19,961 nt of DNA from Euryarchaeota archaeon UBA495 (lineage in GTDB: Archaea; Thermoplasmatota; Poseidoniia; Poseidoniales; Poseidoniaceae): contig DALQ01000060.1 of NCBI GenBank assembly GCA_002496845.1, forward strand, positions 1 to 19,961, given 5' to 3'. Below, piece by piece: positions 1 to 7,283 of the stretch. The number at the start of each line of letters is the position of its first letter. Positions within the stretch are counted from its first letter, which is position 1. The notes beneath the pieces are model-generated. The model saw nothing but the letters and a program-made list of their open reading frames with translations. It made no database searches and was not told the origin of the DNA. The translations under genes were made by a program, and so were the position numbers.

Positions 1-22
1 GGTTCGAATCCTGCCCCCCGCA
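1..22 (+). tRNA. 3' end of a tRNA gene (partial)
   Basis: The window opens inside a T-arm: the invariant T-loop TTCGAAT lies at 3-9, preceded by GG and followed by the 3' half of the T-stem at 10-14. The 3' acceptor strand CCCCCGC follows at 15-21 with discriminator A22. The CCA end is not encoded. The missing 5' acceptor strand would be GCGGGGG, which is common in archaeal tRNA-Leu, but the anticodon lies outside the window so the isotype is a guess. Confidence 0.78.
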
Positions 23-84
23 CTTTGCTGCGCAGCGGTCTGATTTGGATCTCCATGGCCTTGGACCATGCTGCGTCTGAACCG

Positions 85-93
85 AATCAATAT
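85..93 (+). promoter_or_regulatory. Weak TATA-like element upstream of the peroxiredoxin
   Basis: The 137-base gap between the tRNA end and the peroxiredoxin start holds one AT-rich patch, AATCAATAT. An archaeal TATA box here would place transcription start near 115, giving a leader of about 45 bases. The match is poor and no purine-rich BRE is obvious, so this is only a candidate. A 10-bp palindrome at 27-36 just after the tRNA is the only other structure in the gap. Confidence 0.22.
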
Positions 94-159
94 CCGCCCT
101 GCGGGCTGGTCAGGACTTCAGCAACAAGGATTCAAGACCCCCGCGCTCTTCCGTCGGTC

Positions 160-684
160 ATGGACAACATGATCGGCAAGCCCGCCCCCGAATGGACCGC
201 CACGGCCTACGTCAACGGCGAAAAGAAGACCATCAACAGCAGCGAACAAGACGGCTGGTACCTGATTTACTGGTACCCGTTTGACTTCACCTTCATCTGC
301 CCCACGGAAATCGTGGGCTTCGAAGCGCTTCAGGACGACTTCGCCGACGACGGCATCACGGTGATGGGTTGCTCCCTCGATTCCTACCACAGCCACAAGG
401 CCTGGTTCAAGGACGGCGAGACCTTCCCAGAAGGCGTCACGCACCCCGTGCTCGCCGACACCACCCACGCCCTCAGCCGCGCCTTTGGCATGATGAACGA
501 CGGCCTTGGTTGCAGCTACCGCGGCTGCGTTCTCGTCGACAGCGACGGCCTTGTGCAGATGTACAGCATCAACAACATGGACGCTGGCCGCAGCCCCGCT
601 GAGGTTCTCCGTACGGCTCAGGCCACCATGGCCGGCGGCCTGTGTGGCGCGAACTGGAAGAAGGGCGACGACTACGCTGCCTGA
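160..684 (+). CDS. 2-Cys peroxiredoxin (AhpC/TSA family)
   Basis: Thiol peroxidase of 174 residues that reduces H2O2 and organic peroxides in the cytoplasm. The family signature FTFICPTEI contains the peroxidatic Cys47, and the C-terminal LCGANW motif (Cys162) matches the resolving-cysteine VCPANW motif of AhpC-type enzymes. Arg121 matches the conserved active-site Arg. The tail ends soon after that motif and has no YF helix, which in known enzymes goes with resistance to over-oxidation. Two further cysteines flank Arg121 (C118 and C123, in GCSYRGC), where homologues usually have small or hydrophobic residues. I chose ATG 160 because homology begins at GKPAPEW; ATG 169 is also possible, and the open frame upstream of 160 is not protein-like. 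The stop codon is embedded in the ribosome-binding site of the next gene, so the two are probably translationally coupled. Confidence 0.93.
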   Translation: MDNMIGKPAPEWTATAYVNGEKKTINSSEQDGWYLIYWYPFDFTFICPTEIVGFEALQDDFADDGITVMGCSLDSYHSHKAWFKDGETFPEGVTHPVLADTTHALSRAFGMMNDGLGCSYRGCVLVDSDGLVQMYSINNMDAGRSPAEVLRTAQATMAGGLCGANWKKGDDYAA

Positions 685-695
685 GGTGGCCGTTC

Positions 696-1028
696 GTGGT
701 CGAGATCAAGGAACTCGACGCCAAGACATGGTCGGATGCGCTGGGCTCTGGCTCGGCCTTTCTCATCCTCGGGAAAACCACCTGTCAAGCGTGCACAGAA
801 TGGGCCGAAGAACTGTCAGGTTGGGAACACACCCATCCTGAGGTTGACGTGGTCAAAATCATGCTCGACCGACCCGGTCTTGCTCGCTTCAAGATGGCCC
901 ACCCCTGGGTCGCTGAAGTGGACATGCTCCCCATGAACGTCCTCATGCGCGACGGCGAGGTTCTGAAGCAGTGGGCAGGTGCAGGCCTGCCTCGCTTGGA
1001 AGCCCGCCTCAAGCGGGTGATGGGCTGA
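696..1028 (+). CDS. Small thioredoxin-fold protein with CxxC active site
   Basis: Protein of 110 residues with a thioredoxin-like layout: a strand ending in LGKTTCQACTEW, giving a redox pair Cys30/Cys33 at the start of a helix, and later LPMNVLM, where the Pro fits the cis-proline that faces the active site in this fold. The CQAC motif differs from canonical CGPC. The start is GTG 696: it is preceded by GAGGTG at 683-688, made partly from the stop codon of the peroxiredoxin, while in-frame ATG 642 would overlap that gene by 43 bases. Its position directly behind a 2-Cys peroxiredoxin suggests it is the reductant for that enzyme (inference). It converges with the copper operon, with 3 bases between stop codons. 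Confidence 0.8.
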   Translation: MVEIKELDAKTWSDALGSGSAFLILGKTTCQACTEWAEELSGWEHTHPEVDVVKIMLDRPGLARFKMAHPWVAEVDMLPMNVLMRDGEVLKQWAGAGLPRLEARLKRVMG

Positions 1029-1031
1029 ACA

Positions 1032-1238
1032 TCAGGGCGAACAACCGAAGCCAACGGCCTCGACGGCCTCGATGAGGTTCCGCGGGTTTGCGTCTGATCC
1101 GACGGCCACCGTGGCTCGGCCGCGGTCGTGGTCCACGTGCGCGCCTTGGACTTCTGGCAGGGCCTCGAGCGCCCGCTTCACGCGGCCAGAGCAGCATCCG
1201 CAGGTCATGCCGGTGATGTTGAGGTCAAGCATGGGCAT
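1032..1238 (-). CDS. copZ: CopZ-like heavy-metal-associated (HMA) copper chaperone
   Basis: Stand-alone HMA domain of 68 residues. The metal-binding loop GMTCGCC gives MxCxxC with Cys13 and Cys16, plus an extra Cys15 inside the loop and another near the C-terminus (GFGCSP). The remaining sequence follows the family pattern: a helix with VKRALEALPEV, then the strand ATVAV and the terminal LIEAVEAVGF. Family members carry Cu+ to CopA-type ATPases in the cytosol. It is the last gene of the copper operon, 26 bases after copA. I started it at the first of two nearby Met codons (MPMLD) where homology begins; the longer frame upstream lies within copA and is not protein-like. Confidence 0.88.
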   Translation of the reverse strand: MPMLDLNITGMTCGCCSGRVKRALEALPEVQGAHVDHDRGRATVAVGSDANPRNLIEAVEAVGFGCSP

Positions 1239-1264
1239 GATGAGCCAACCAAGGCCCCGGGCTT

Positions 1265-3547
1265 TCAATTCTCCCAACGGCGCGGCGACCACCAACGCAA
1301 CGTCAGGCTGTTCGCCACCACGCTGAGGCTTGAAAGGCTCATCGCCGCGGCCGCAAAGGCCGGTGGAAGCAGCCACCCGGTCCACGGGAAGAGGAGGCCC
1401 ATGGCCAACGGAATGCCCACCACGTTGTATCCGAACGCCCACCCAAGGTTGGTGCGAATCTTCCCCATGGTGTGCCGGCCCAGATCGAGTGCACCCCGGA
1501 CGTCCATCAGATCGTTGCGCAACAGGACCACCTGTGCGGCATCCACCGCAATCCCGGCTCCTCCTCCCATCGCGATGCCAAGGTCCGCGGAGGCAAGGGC
1601 TGCGGCGTCGTTGATGCCGTCACCGACCATGGCCACTTGGCGCCCTTCATCACGCAACCGCTGGACTGTGGCCCCTTTTTCGTCTGGCAAGACGTCGGCC
1701 ATGACCGTGGTGATGCCCACTTCCTCGGCGAGGTGTTCTGCCGTGGCCTTCTGATCCCCGGTCAGCATGATGACCTGCAACCCGGCACCTTGCATGCCAG
1801 CAATGGCGTCTTTTGAGGAAGGACGGAGTTGATCGCGGAGTTCCAACCAACCGATCACGCGGTCCGCGTGCCCGACCAGCACCATGCCTGATCCAGAAGC
1901 GGCACGAACCAACACCAGTGCACGGTGTTCATCCTCAAGCGTGCAACCCATGTCGTCCATGAGGTCGAGGTTGCCGATGGCCACCGCCCCCTCCTCGGTC
2001 TCTCCGTGAAGCCCCTGGCCCGGACGAACCGTGATGCGTTGGACCTCAGGGAGAGATCGGTCAAAGTTCGACCATGACCAGCGGACCGCATCGGCGATGG
2101 GATGGAGGCTGTCCTGCTCCAATGCAGCAGCCAATCCAAGCAATTCTGGGATGCTTCCGTGGAGCAGTTCAATGTGGGCAACGCGTGGCTTGCCTTCGGT
2201 GATGGTCCCGGTTTTGTCAAGCACCACGGTGTCAATGTTCGTCGATTGCTCGAGCGCTTCGATGCCCTTGACCAACATGCCATGACGCGCACCAATGCCG
2301 GTGCCAACCACAAGGGCGGTTGGGGTCGCCAAACCGAGTGCACAAGGGCATGCAATGACCAACGTCGACACCAACACGAGCATGCTTTGTTCGACGGGCG
2401 CACCGAAGAGGGACCACGTCAATGCAGCTCCAGCAGCAAGCAGGATGACCACGGGCACAAAAATGCGGGAAAGACGGTCGACCAACCGTTGGATGGGGGC
2501 TTTCCCGTTCTGGGCGGCTTCCACCAATCCAATCACACGGTCAAGCAGGGTGGCGCCGGCCGCCTCGGTTACTCGAAGCACAATCGTGGCGTCCACCGGG
2601 CTTGCCCCGCCGTGGACCTCATCTCCTCGCTTGACGTTCACCGGATAGGCCTCCCCGGTCAACGACGACGTGTCCATGAGCACCCGTTCGGAGAGGAGCA
2701 CGCCGTCGACAGGCACGAGTTCACCTGGCCGGACACGGATCATGTCGCCAGGGGCAAGGGCCTCCACAGGAACGGCCGTGGAGGTCGCTTCGTCGTCTTC
2801 GCCGTTCAATTTCCATGCTTCCTCCGGTCGAAGCCGCATCAGACCATGCAAGGCGTCCGTGGCTTGGAAACGGGCTCTGGCCTCGAGCCAATCCCCGAGC
2901 AAGAGGAAGGCGACGATGAAGGCCGCTCCGTCGATGAAGACGGTTCCATCGCCAAGGACGCGCCCAGAAAAGGCTGCGCCGATGACCGCCACGCTCCACA
3001 CGTAGGCGGTGCTTGACCCGAGGGACACCAGCACGTCCATGTTGGCTCTGCCGCCTCGAAGTGAGGTGAGTGCCCGCCGATGAAAACCGGCTCCTGCCCA
3101 ACCCCAGACCGCGCCGCCGGCCACCAGAGCCAACAGGTGGTTCACCCGCACACCGGCAGGATCGATGGCGCCATGTCCGGCCATGTCGACCAGTTGCGTG
3201 GGGCCAAGATGGCCGATGTCGGGCAACCACATGGTCAGCAGCATGCACAACGACGCGGCGAGAAGCGCCAAACCGACCCCTTGTCCACGTCGCCGGAGTT
3301 CGGCTTGACCCGCGCGACGGCGTTCGAGAGGATCGGTCGGACGTGATGCGGCGAATCCACCTTTGTTGATGGCGTCGATGACGTCGTCAAGGGAGCCACG
3401 TGGTTCGAGCGTCACCACCGCCCGTTCGAGGGCGAGGTTCACGCTCACGGATTCGACGCCAGAAACGCCCTTGGCGAGCCGTTCGACGCTGGCCACGCAC
3501 GATCCGCACGACATGCCGTTCACGTCGAGGCGATGCATGTCGACCAT
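1265..3547 (-). CDS. copA: Copper-exporting P1B-type ATPase (CopA)
   Basis: ATPase of 760 residues that pumps Cu+ out of the cytoplasm. Motifs in order: an N-terminal HMA domain with GMSCGSC (Cys14/Cys17), hydrophobic membrane helices, the actuator loop SLTGEAYPV, the Cu+-selective membrane motif CPCALG (C400-P-C402), the phosphorylation site DKTGT (Asp444), the P1B-specific HP motif (His482-Pro483), MLTGD, VGDGIND in the hinge, and the late membrane motif YNVVGIPLA. This set identifies subclass P1B-1. I chose ATG 3547 because AAAGGAGG ends 7 bases upstream; ATG 3553 would be only 1 base from it, and ATG 3574 lies inside the preceding small gene. The gene in front ends at 3550, so the two nearly abut. 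Antisense frames up to about 300 codons long occur here and are GC-rich shadows. Confidence 0.95.
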   Translation of the reverse strand: MVDMHRLDVNGMSCGSCVASVERLAKGVSGVESVSVNLALERAVVTLEPRGSLDDVIDAINKGGFAASRPTDPLERRRAGQAELRRRGQGVGLALLAASLCMLLTMWLPDIGHLGPTQLVDMAGHGAIDPAGVRVNHLLALVAGGAVWGWAGAGFHRRALTSLRGGRANMDVLVSLGSSTAYVWSVAVIGAAFSGRVLGDGTVFIDGAAFIVAFLLLGDWLEARARFQATDALHGLMRLRPEEAWKLNGEDDEATSTAVPVEALAPGDMIRVRPGELVPVDGVLLSERVLMDTSSLTGEAYPVNVKRGDEVHGGASPVDATIVLRVTEAAGATLLDRVIGLVEAAQNGKAPIQRLVDRLSRIFVPVVILLAAGAALTWSLFGAPVEQSMLVLVSTLVIACPCALGLATPTALVVGTGIGARHGMLVKGIEALEQSTNIDTVVLDKTGTITEGKPRVAHIELLHGSIPELLGLAAALEQDSLHPIADAVRWSWSNFDRSLPEVQRITVRPGQGLHGETEEGAVAIGNLDLMDDMGCTLEDEHRALVLVRAASGSGMVLVGHADRVIGWLELRDQLRPSSKDAIAGMQGAGLQVIMLTGDQKATAEHLAEEVGITTVMADVLPDEKGATVQRLRDEGRQVAMVGDGINDAAALASADLGIAMGGGAGIAVDAAQVVLLRNDLMDVRGALDLGRHTMGKIRTNLGWAFGYNVVGIPLAMGLLFPWTGWLLPPAFAAAAMSLSSLSVVANSLTLRWWSPRRWEN

Positions 3548-3549
3548 GT

Positions 3550-3732
3550 TCATGCCTCCTTTGCGGTACAGCATGCGTTCATTCGACCGGGCCCAGCATC
3601 AAGGGTGACGCAGCCGCACCCGCAGGAGCACATCCAACCGATGGGGTCCCATCCCTTGCCGCCTTCGGCCCGGGTGTAGAGGCGTTTCATCCTGCACCCG
3701 CAATCGCACTTCTCAGCGGTCACCCGTGCCAT
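3550..3732 (-). CDS. Small Cys-rich zinc-ribbon-like protein heading the copper operon
   Basis: Sixty residues with nine cysteines: CDCGC (C9, C11, C13), CSCGCGC (C35, C37, C39, C41) and CC (C54, C55). The middle segment MKRLY...DPIGWMC resembles small archaeal zinc-ribbon proteins, in which two Cys pairs flank RLY and W-P-G-W elements. Here the usual CxxC knuckles are replaced by CxCxC clusters. The function is not established. As first gene of the copA-copZ operon, a metal-buffering, metallochaperone or sensor role is plausible (inference). Its ATG lies about 26 bases from the centre of a TATA box with no Shine-Dalgarno between them, so the transcript is probably leaderless. Confidence 0.75.
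   Translation of the reverse strand: MARVTAEKCDCGCRMKRLYTRAEGGKGWDPIGWMCSCGCGCVTLDAGPGRMNACCTAKEA
3555..3562 (-). promoter_or_regulatory. Strong Shine-Dalgarno site deciding the copA start
   Basis: On the minus strand AAAGGAGG lies inside the last codons of the 60-residue gene, 7 bases before ATG 3547. Several in-frame ATG codons cluster here, and this spacing selects the third of them (MVDMH). The arrangement implies that copA translation is coupled to the small upstream gene. Confidence 0.72.
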
Positions 3733-3746
3733 GGTTCGGGGAAGAT

Positions 3747-3779
3747 TGTAGTCAATATAAACCGTTTCTTTTGACTACA
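3747..3779 (-). promoter_or_regulatory. Copper-operon promoter: TATA box between inverted half-sites
   Basis: TGTAGTCAA (3747-3755) and TTGACTACA (3771-3779) form a perfect 9-bp inverted repeat with a 15-base spacer. On the minus strand the TATA-like TTTATATT (3754-3761) overlaps the inner end of the downstream half-site, with a purine-rich AAAGAAACGG upstream in the BRE position. The TATA centre is about 26 bases from ATG 3732, the normal archaeal TATA-to-start distance, so initiation should fall at or next to the start codon. A dimeric regulator on the repeat would cover both the TBP and TFB sites. Confidence 0.68.
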
Positions 3780-3786
3780 TAACGAC

Positions 3787-5973
3787 TCAAACCGGCGCCA
3801 AATCGAGTTTCCCTGTCCACAGATCAAGCCCGCGCAGCCGGCATGAATACCGCGCACCGAGCCGGAGCAACGGCTCTGGGTGCTCTTCGCTTTCGACCAC
3901 AAGGCCATGCTCGTCGATGTGAAGTCGGCTTTTCTTGCTGAGGGCGCTGAGGTGGAGCCGTCCGTGCAAGGCGCCGTCGTCGTTCAGATCCAGGTGCACA
4001 AAGGGCGTGCGCAACGACACCACCCTGGCCGGCCACGTGGCGGTTTCCGTTTCGGTAAGATGGAGGGCAAAGGCTTGGTCCACCGCCTCCCATTCGAGGC
4101 GTTTGGCGGACCATGCGCGCTCGCCGCAATGGCTCGCCAAGTCTTCCATGTCGTCGACGGAATGGGGCCATGCTTCGCCGCGCATCATGGCCTTGAGTTG
4201 GCGATGTGCGATGAGGTCAGGGTACCTCCGAATCGGGCTCGTGAAGTGAGCATAGGCGTCCAAATCAAGACCGAAATGACCGGTGTTGGTGGCGGTGTAG
4301 CTGGCCCGTTGCATCAGTTGGAAGAGGCTCTGGTCCACCACTCGGCGCGTGGCGCCCGTCAGATCACTTGCCTCGTGCTGGGCTTGACGCAGGGCATCAA
4401 GCATGGCTTTCCTGGCAACAGGGTCGATGACATCGGAACGGTGGTCGTCCTCAGAAGCAGCGGGTTCACCCTCGATCGTGATTCCACCACCGGCCCACTG
4501 CGACAGTAGGCTCGAGAGTTCATCAGCGGAACTCTGGCCTGTGGTCTTGTGGGACGGCATGGGCAATTCAATGCCCACTCCGAGCGCATGAAGCCGCGCG
4601 TTGAGGGCTTCGACCTCGACCCGATCGGGAGGAAGATGGCAGCGCCAAGGAAGCGGTGCGCCTGCCTCGCCCAAGAGGTCACCAACCGCAGCATTGGCGG
4701 CGACCATGAAGGTCTCAATCATCGCTGTGGCTTCGTTGGGTCGCTTGATCTCGACATGAATCCCGTCGCCATCCCGCAGACGCGGCCGCAGTTCGGCTTG
4801 ATGCAGTTCCAACCTGAGGTCCCCTTCCCGCATGCCGGCGGCCAAGGCCAACAAGTCGGCGACGTCACCTCGTTCGAGCACCTCTTCGTAGGAGCGGTTC
4901 GCGACCACACGGATCACCGCTTCATGAGGAATGCATCCGATGACGCTGGGCCCCTCGAGACGAAGTTCGAGCACCATCGCACGTCGGTCGACGTTGGCTC
5001 TGAGGCTGCAAAGGTCGTCGGCCAGCCGTGGAGGAAGCATCGGCAAAACGGCATGAGGGAGGTATACTGAGGTCGCTCGTGACCTTGCTGCACGGTCCAG
5101 CGGCGTGTCGATGCGCACATAGGATGCCACATCTGCAATGGCGACCCAGAGGGTGGACTTGTCCTCGGAAAGGCAGACTGCGTCGTCGAAATCTTTGGCG
5201 TCATGTGGGTCGATGGTCACGAAAGGCAGGTGGCGCAGGTCCGTCCGACCAGAGGCCACATCCGCGTCTCCGTCCACTTCCTTCAGCGCGGCTGTGGTCT
5301 CGACCAAGTGCGGTTGCCACGTCTCGGGGAAGGGATTGTCGCGCAGGCGTGCTCGCTGGCGCAGGCGTGCTTCGATCAAACCACGTGCGTCGATGGCTCC
5401 GGCCGTGTGCAACAGGTGCGCCACGTGCGGGGCGTCTTCGCGGAAACGGAGGCCGCTGACCCGCCGCGCCCACGTCACCAACGCCTTCTGGAGGTCGAAG
5501 GTGTCCCATGTCAGCAGGCGTTCTCCCTTGAGCAAGGTCCAGTCGTCCGGCCACGTTTTGAGCGGTTCCTCAAGCAACCAGCATCCTAGGACTTCGGTGA
5601 GAAAGGCGTCTGGGCCCTCAGTCCCGTCCAACCGCGACTGCCAGCGTTGTCGGGCTTGCGTGGCTGCCTCGATGGCTTCGAGGGAACGCAATCGAACCCC
5701 CTCGTCTGTACGCATGAGGCGTTGTCCACGCGTGGTGGCCTCGCTCAAGGCGGCGTCGAAGGTGGAGCGCGCCCGACGCGCATCCGGGCCATCCATGGCT
5801 CGCCCTTCCCGAACGCACACCGCTGCCCACAAGGCGTCGGGGGCGTGAGGACCGTTGGCGTCTGAGCCAAGCGCGTCGTTGAGGCGGCGCCACAACCGGT
5901 CGTCGTCCGGCGCTTTTGGACCACGTTGGCGGTGTTGGCCGCGTGACGTTCGGCTGCGTCGACGCCGGTCCAT
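3787..5973 (-). CDS. RNase II/RNase R-family (RNB domain) 3'-5' exoribonuclease
   Basis: Protein of 728 residues. The catalytic RNB domain starts near 245 with the four-Asp motif D255-P-H-D-A-K-D261-F-D263-D264, which binds the two Mg2+ ions in RNase II. It continues with SRATSVYLPHAVLPMLPP and the signature HFTSPIRRYPDL (from His576). The last 80 residues resemble an S1 RNA-binding domain (GRLHLSAL). The first 240 residues are Arg-rich at the very N-terminus, then helical, and show no recognisable cold-shock domains, unlike bacterial RNase R. RNB enzymes degrade RNA processively from the 3' end; most archaea use the exosome instead, while some euryarchaea have RNB proteins. The first Met (5973) is used; the Arg-rich tail may be dispensable. 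It lies 35 bases after the J-domain gene and is probably cotranscribed with it. Confidence 0.88.
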   Translation of the reverse strand: MDRRRRSRTSRGQHRQRGPKAPDDDRLWRRLNDALGSDANGPHAPDALWAAVCVREGRAMDGPDARRARSTFDAALSEATTRGQRLMRTDEGVRLRSLEAIEAATQARQRWQSRLDGTEGPDAFLTEVLGCWLLEEPLKTWPDDWTLLKGERLLTWDTFDLQKALVTWARRVSGLRFREDAPHVAHLLHTAGAIDARGLIEARLRQRARLRDNPFPETWQPHLVETTAALKEVDGDADVASGRTDLRHLPFVTIDPHDAKDFDDAVCLSEDKSTLWVAIADVASYVRIDTPLDRAARSRATSVYLPHAVLPMLPPRLADDLCSLRANVDRRAMVLELRLEGPSVIGCIPHEAVIRVVANRSYEEVLERGDVADLLALAAGMREGDLRLELHQAELRPRLRDGDGIHVEIKRPNEATAMIETFMVAANAAVGDLLGEAGAPLPWRCHLPPDRVEVEALNARLHALGVGIELPMPSHKTTGQSSADELSSLLSQWAGGGITIEGEPAASEDDHRSDVIDPVARKAMLDALRQAQHEASDLTGATRRVVDQSLFQLMQRASYTATNTGHFGLDLDAYAHFTSPIRRYPDLIAHRQLKAMMRGEAWPHSVDDMEDLASHCGERAWSAKRLEWEAVDQAFALHLTETETATWPARVVSLRTPFVHLDLNDDGALHGRLHLSALSKKSRLHIDEHGLVVESEEHPEPLLRLGARYSCRLRGLDLWTGKLDLAPV

Positions 5974-6008
5974 GGCCCGCCATGCACCGGCCTGCCAAGA
6001 AGGTGGCC

Positions 6009-6893
6009 TCAGAGTCCGAGTTCCCGCAGCCGAGCCATGGCTTGGGCTTGATCGTCGTCGAGCGGTCCGTGTTCGGCCAATTCAAACTCCAAGTCCAGGT
6101 CGCCACCAGCGTAGCCCTGCCCGGGCATGCGGCGACGATCGCCGACCATCGACCCTTCTGGAACCTTGAGACGGCCCGTTCTCCCGTCCGGAAGCGTGAC
6201 TTCGACTTTCCCACCCAGCACGAGGGTGCTGTAGGCCACCTCCACGGATTGGACCAAGCGCCCTTCCTCCCACCGACGGTCCTCGCCTGGATCGATTCGG
6301 AGCCTCACGATCGCGTCGCCTGTCGCGCCTTCGGGATGTTCGTGCCCCTGTCCGCGAAGGCGCTTGGAGGAGCCGTGCGCGCGTCCGGGTTCCAACGTCA
6401 TGCGCAACGACGCGGCTTTGGTTTCCACCCCCCCGCTCTGCGTCAAGCGTAAGCGGCGTACAGTGAAGGGAAAACTTCCGCCCTCGGTGGCTTGCGCCAA
6501 CGTGAGGTCAAGATGGACCGTCACGTCCCCTCCTTTGGGTGGTGCGCGGGCCCGAGGTTGCCGAGGCGGCACGCGTCCTGCGCCACCGCGTTGGCCAAAC
6601 ATCTGACCGATCAAGTCCTCGAACTGACCCATGCCCCCCGGCATGCCGCCGAATCCACCGGGCCCGCCGAATCCCGTGAAGGATTGGCGGCGTTGGGCTT
6701 CGCGCGCTTCTGCCGAGCCGATGGCATCGTAGGCGGCTTGGACTTCCTTGAAGCGCGCCTCAGCGGCGGCGTCACCCTTGTTTCGATCAGGATGAAACTG
6801 CCTCGCCAACCGACGGTAGGCGCGTCGGATTTCTGCGTCGCCGGCGTCTTGGCCGACGCCGAGGACCTGATAGGGGTCACGCCTGCTGGCCAC
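6009..6893 (-). CDS. dnaJ: DnaJ-family co-chaperone, type II (no zinc finger; CbpA-like)
   Basis: Co-chaperone of 294 residues. The J domain occupies roughly residues 5-72 with the HPD tripeptide at 34-36, which stimulates Hsp70 ATPase activity. A Gly/Phe-rich linker follows (about 73-120, GFGGPGGFGG...). A C-terminal substrate-binding region begins at KGGDVTVHLDLTLAQA. The CxxCxGxG zinc-finger repeats of classical DnaJ are absent, so this is a class B J-protein. The start is GTG 6893; homology to the J domain begins at residue 6. No dnaK or grpE is adjacent. It is transcribed away from secE across a 107-base spacer and precedes the RNB exonuclease. Confidence 0.9.
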   Translation of the reverse strand: MASRRDPYQVLGVGQDAGDAEIRRAYRRLARQFHPDRNKGDAAAEARFKEVQAAYDAIGSAEAREAQRRQSFTGFGGPGGFGGMPGGMGQFEDLIGQMFGQRGGAGRVPPRQPRARAPPKGGDVTVHLDLTLAQATEGGSFPFTVRRLRLTQSGGVETKAASLRMTLEPGRAHGSSKRLRGQGHEHPEGATGDAIVRLRIDPGEDRRWEEGRLVQSVEVAYSTLVLGGKVEVTLPDGRTGRLKVPEGSMVGDRRRMPGQGYAGGDLDLEFELAEHGPLDDDQAQAMARLRELGL

Positions 6894-6956
6894 GACACCG
6901 CTGGCCTGCGGCCCCTCATGAAGCCTCCCGAACAGGGGCGTTGTTTGGCCGATGCG

Positions 6957-6968
6957 TTCTTAATGAAG
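6957..6968. promoter_or_regulatory. AT-rich element in the dnaJ/secE divergent spacer, possible shared TATA region
   Basis: TTCTTAATGAAG is the only AT-rich patch in the 107-base spacer and is an imperfect palindrome, so it could present a TATA-like TTAAT/ATTAA on either strand. For secE it would place transcription start near 6988, a 12-base leader that retains GAGGT. For dnaJ it predicts a start near 6936. The match to a strong archaeal TATA box is only moderate. Confidence 0.35.
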
Positions 6969-7000
6969 AGGCAGGTCGCTCGGCAGGCTGAGGTTGCACC

Positions 7001-7273
7001 ATGTCCACGGAAGCCAACTCTTCGTTTGAACAACGCGTCCAGGACCGTCAGGACGCTGTCGAGGCTTGGGTCCGCAGGAACATCACCAAGGGTTCCTGGG
7101 CTCGCATCGTCCGCATGGCCCGAAAGCCAAGCCCCGAAGAATTCCGCCGCACGTCCATTGTGTGCGGCATTGGTCTGCTGGTGCTCGGCGCCATTGGCTT
7201 CCTCATCCTGCTCCTGATGGATCACACCTTCCCATGGTTGATCCATGACGTGTTCAACATCCCCCTCCCCTGA
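7001..7273 (+). CDS. secE: Preprotein translocase subunit SecE (Sec61 gamma)
   Basis: Ninety-residue single-span membrane protein, the archaeal SecE/Sss1 subunit that clamps SecY in the Sec channel. The family signature is clear: an amphipathic segment, then W-A-R-I-V-R-M-A-R-K-P-S-P-E-E-F-R-R, followed by one membrane helix at about residues 52-73 (IVCGIGLLVLGAIGFLILLL). ATG 7001 is preceded by GAGGT at 6990-6994, 6 bases away. It is immediately followed by spt5, the standard archaeal order, and its stop codon supplies the first bases of the spt5 ribosome-binding site. Confidence 0.95.
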   Translation: MSTEANSSFEQRVQDRQDAVEAWVRRNITKGSWARIVRMARKPSPEEFRRTSIVCGIGLLVLGAIGFLILLLMDHTFPWLIHDVFNIPLP

Positions 7274-7283
7274 GGTGCTTGAC

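Noticed and set aside
27..36. 10-bp palindrome GCTGCGCAGC just after the tRNA
   Set aside because: Short self-complementary GC words are common at this base composition, and no integrase gene or attachment-site duplication is present to make it meaningful.
25..159. N-terminal extension of the peroxiredoxin from an in-frame TTG at 25
   Set aside because: The added 45 residues begin three bases after the tRNA end and do not resemble any peroxiredoxin sequence; the domain starts at 160-169.
2102..3016. 304-codon open frame antisense to copA
   Set aside because: It lies entirely within the strongly supported copA gene on the other strand and its translation is rich in His/Arg/Gly with no family likeness; such long antisense frames are expected at high GC.
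7245..7283. ATG 7245 as start of spt5
   Set aside because: It would overlap secE by 29 bases and add residues unrelated to the Nudix fold, while GTG 7284 has a well-placed GAGGTG.
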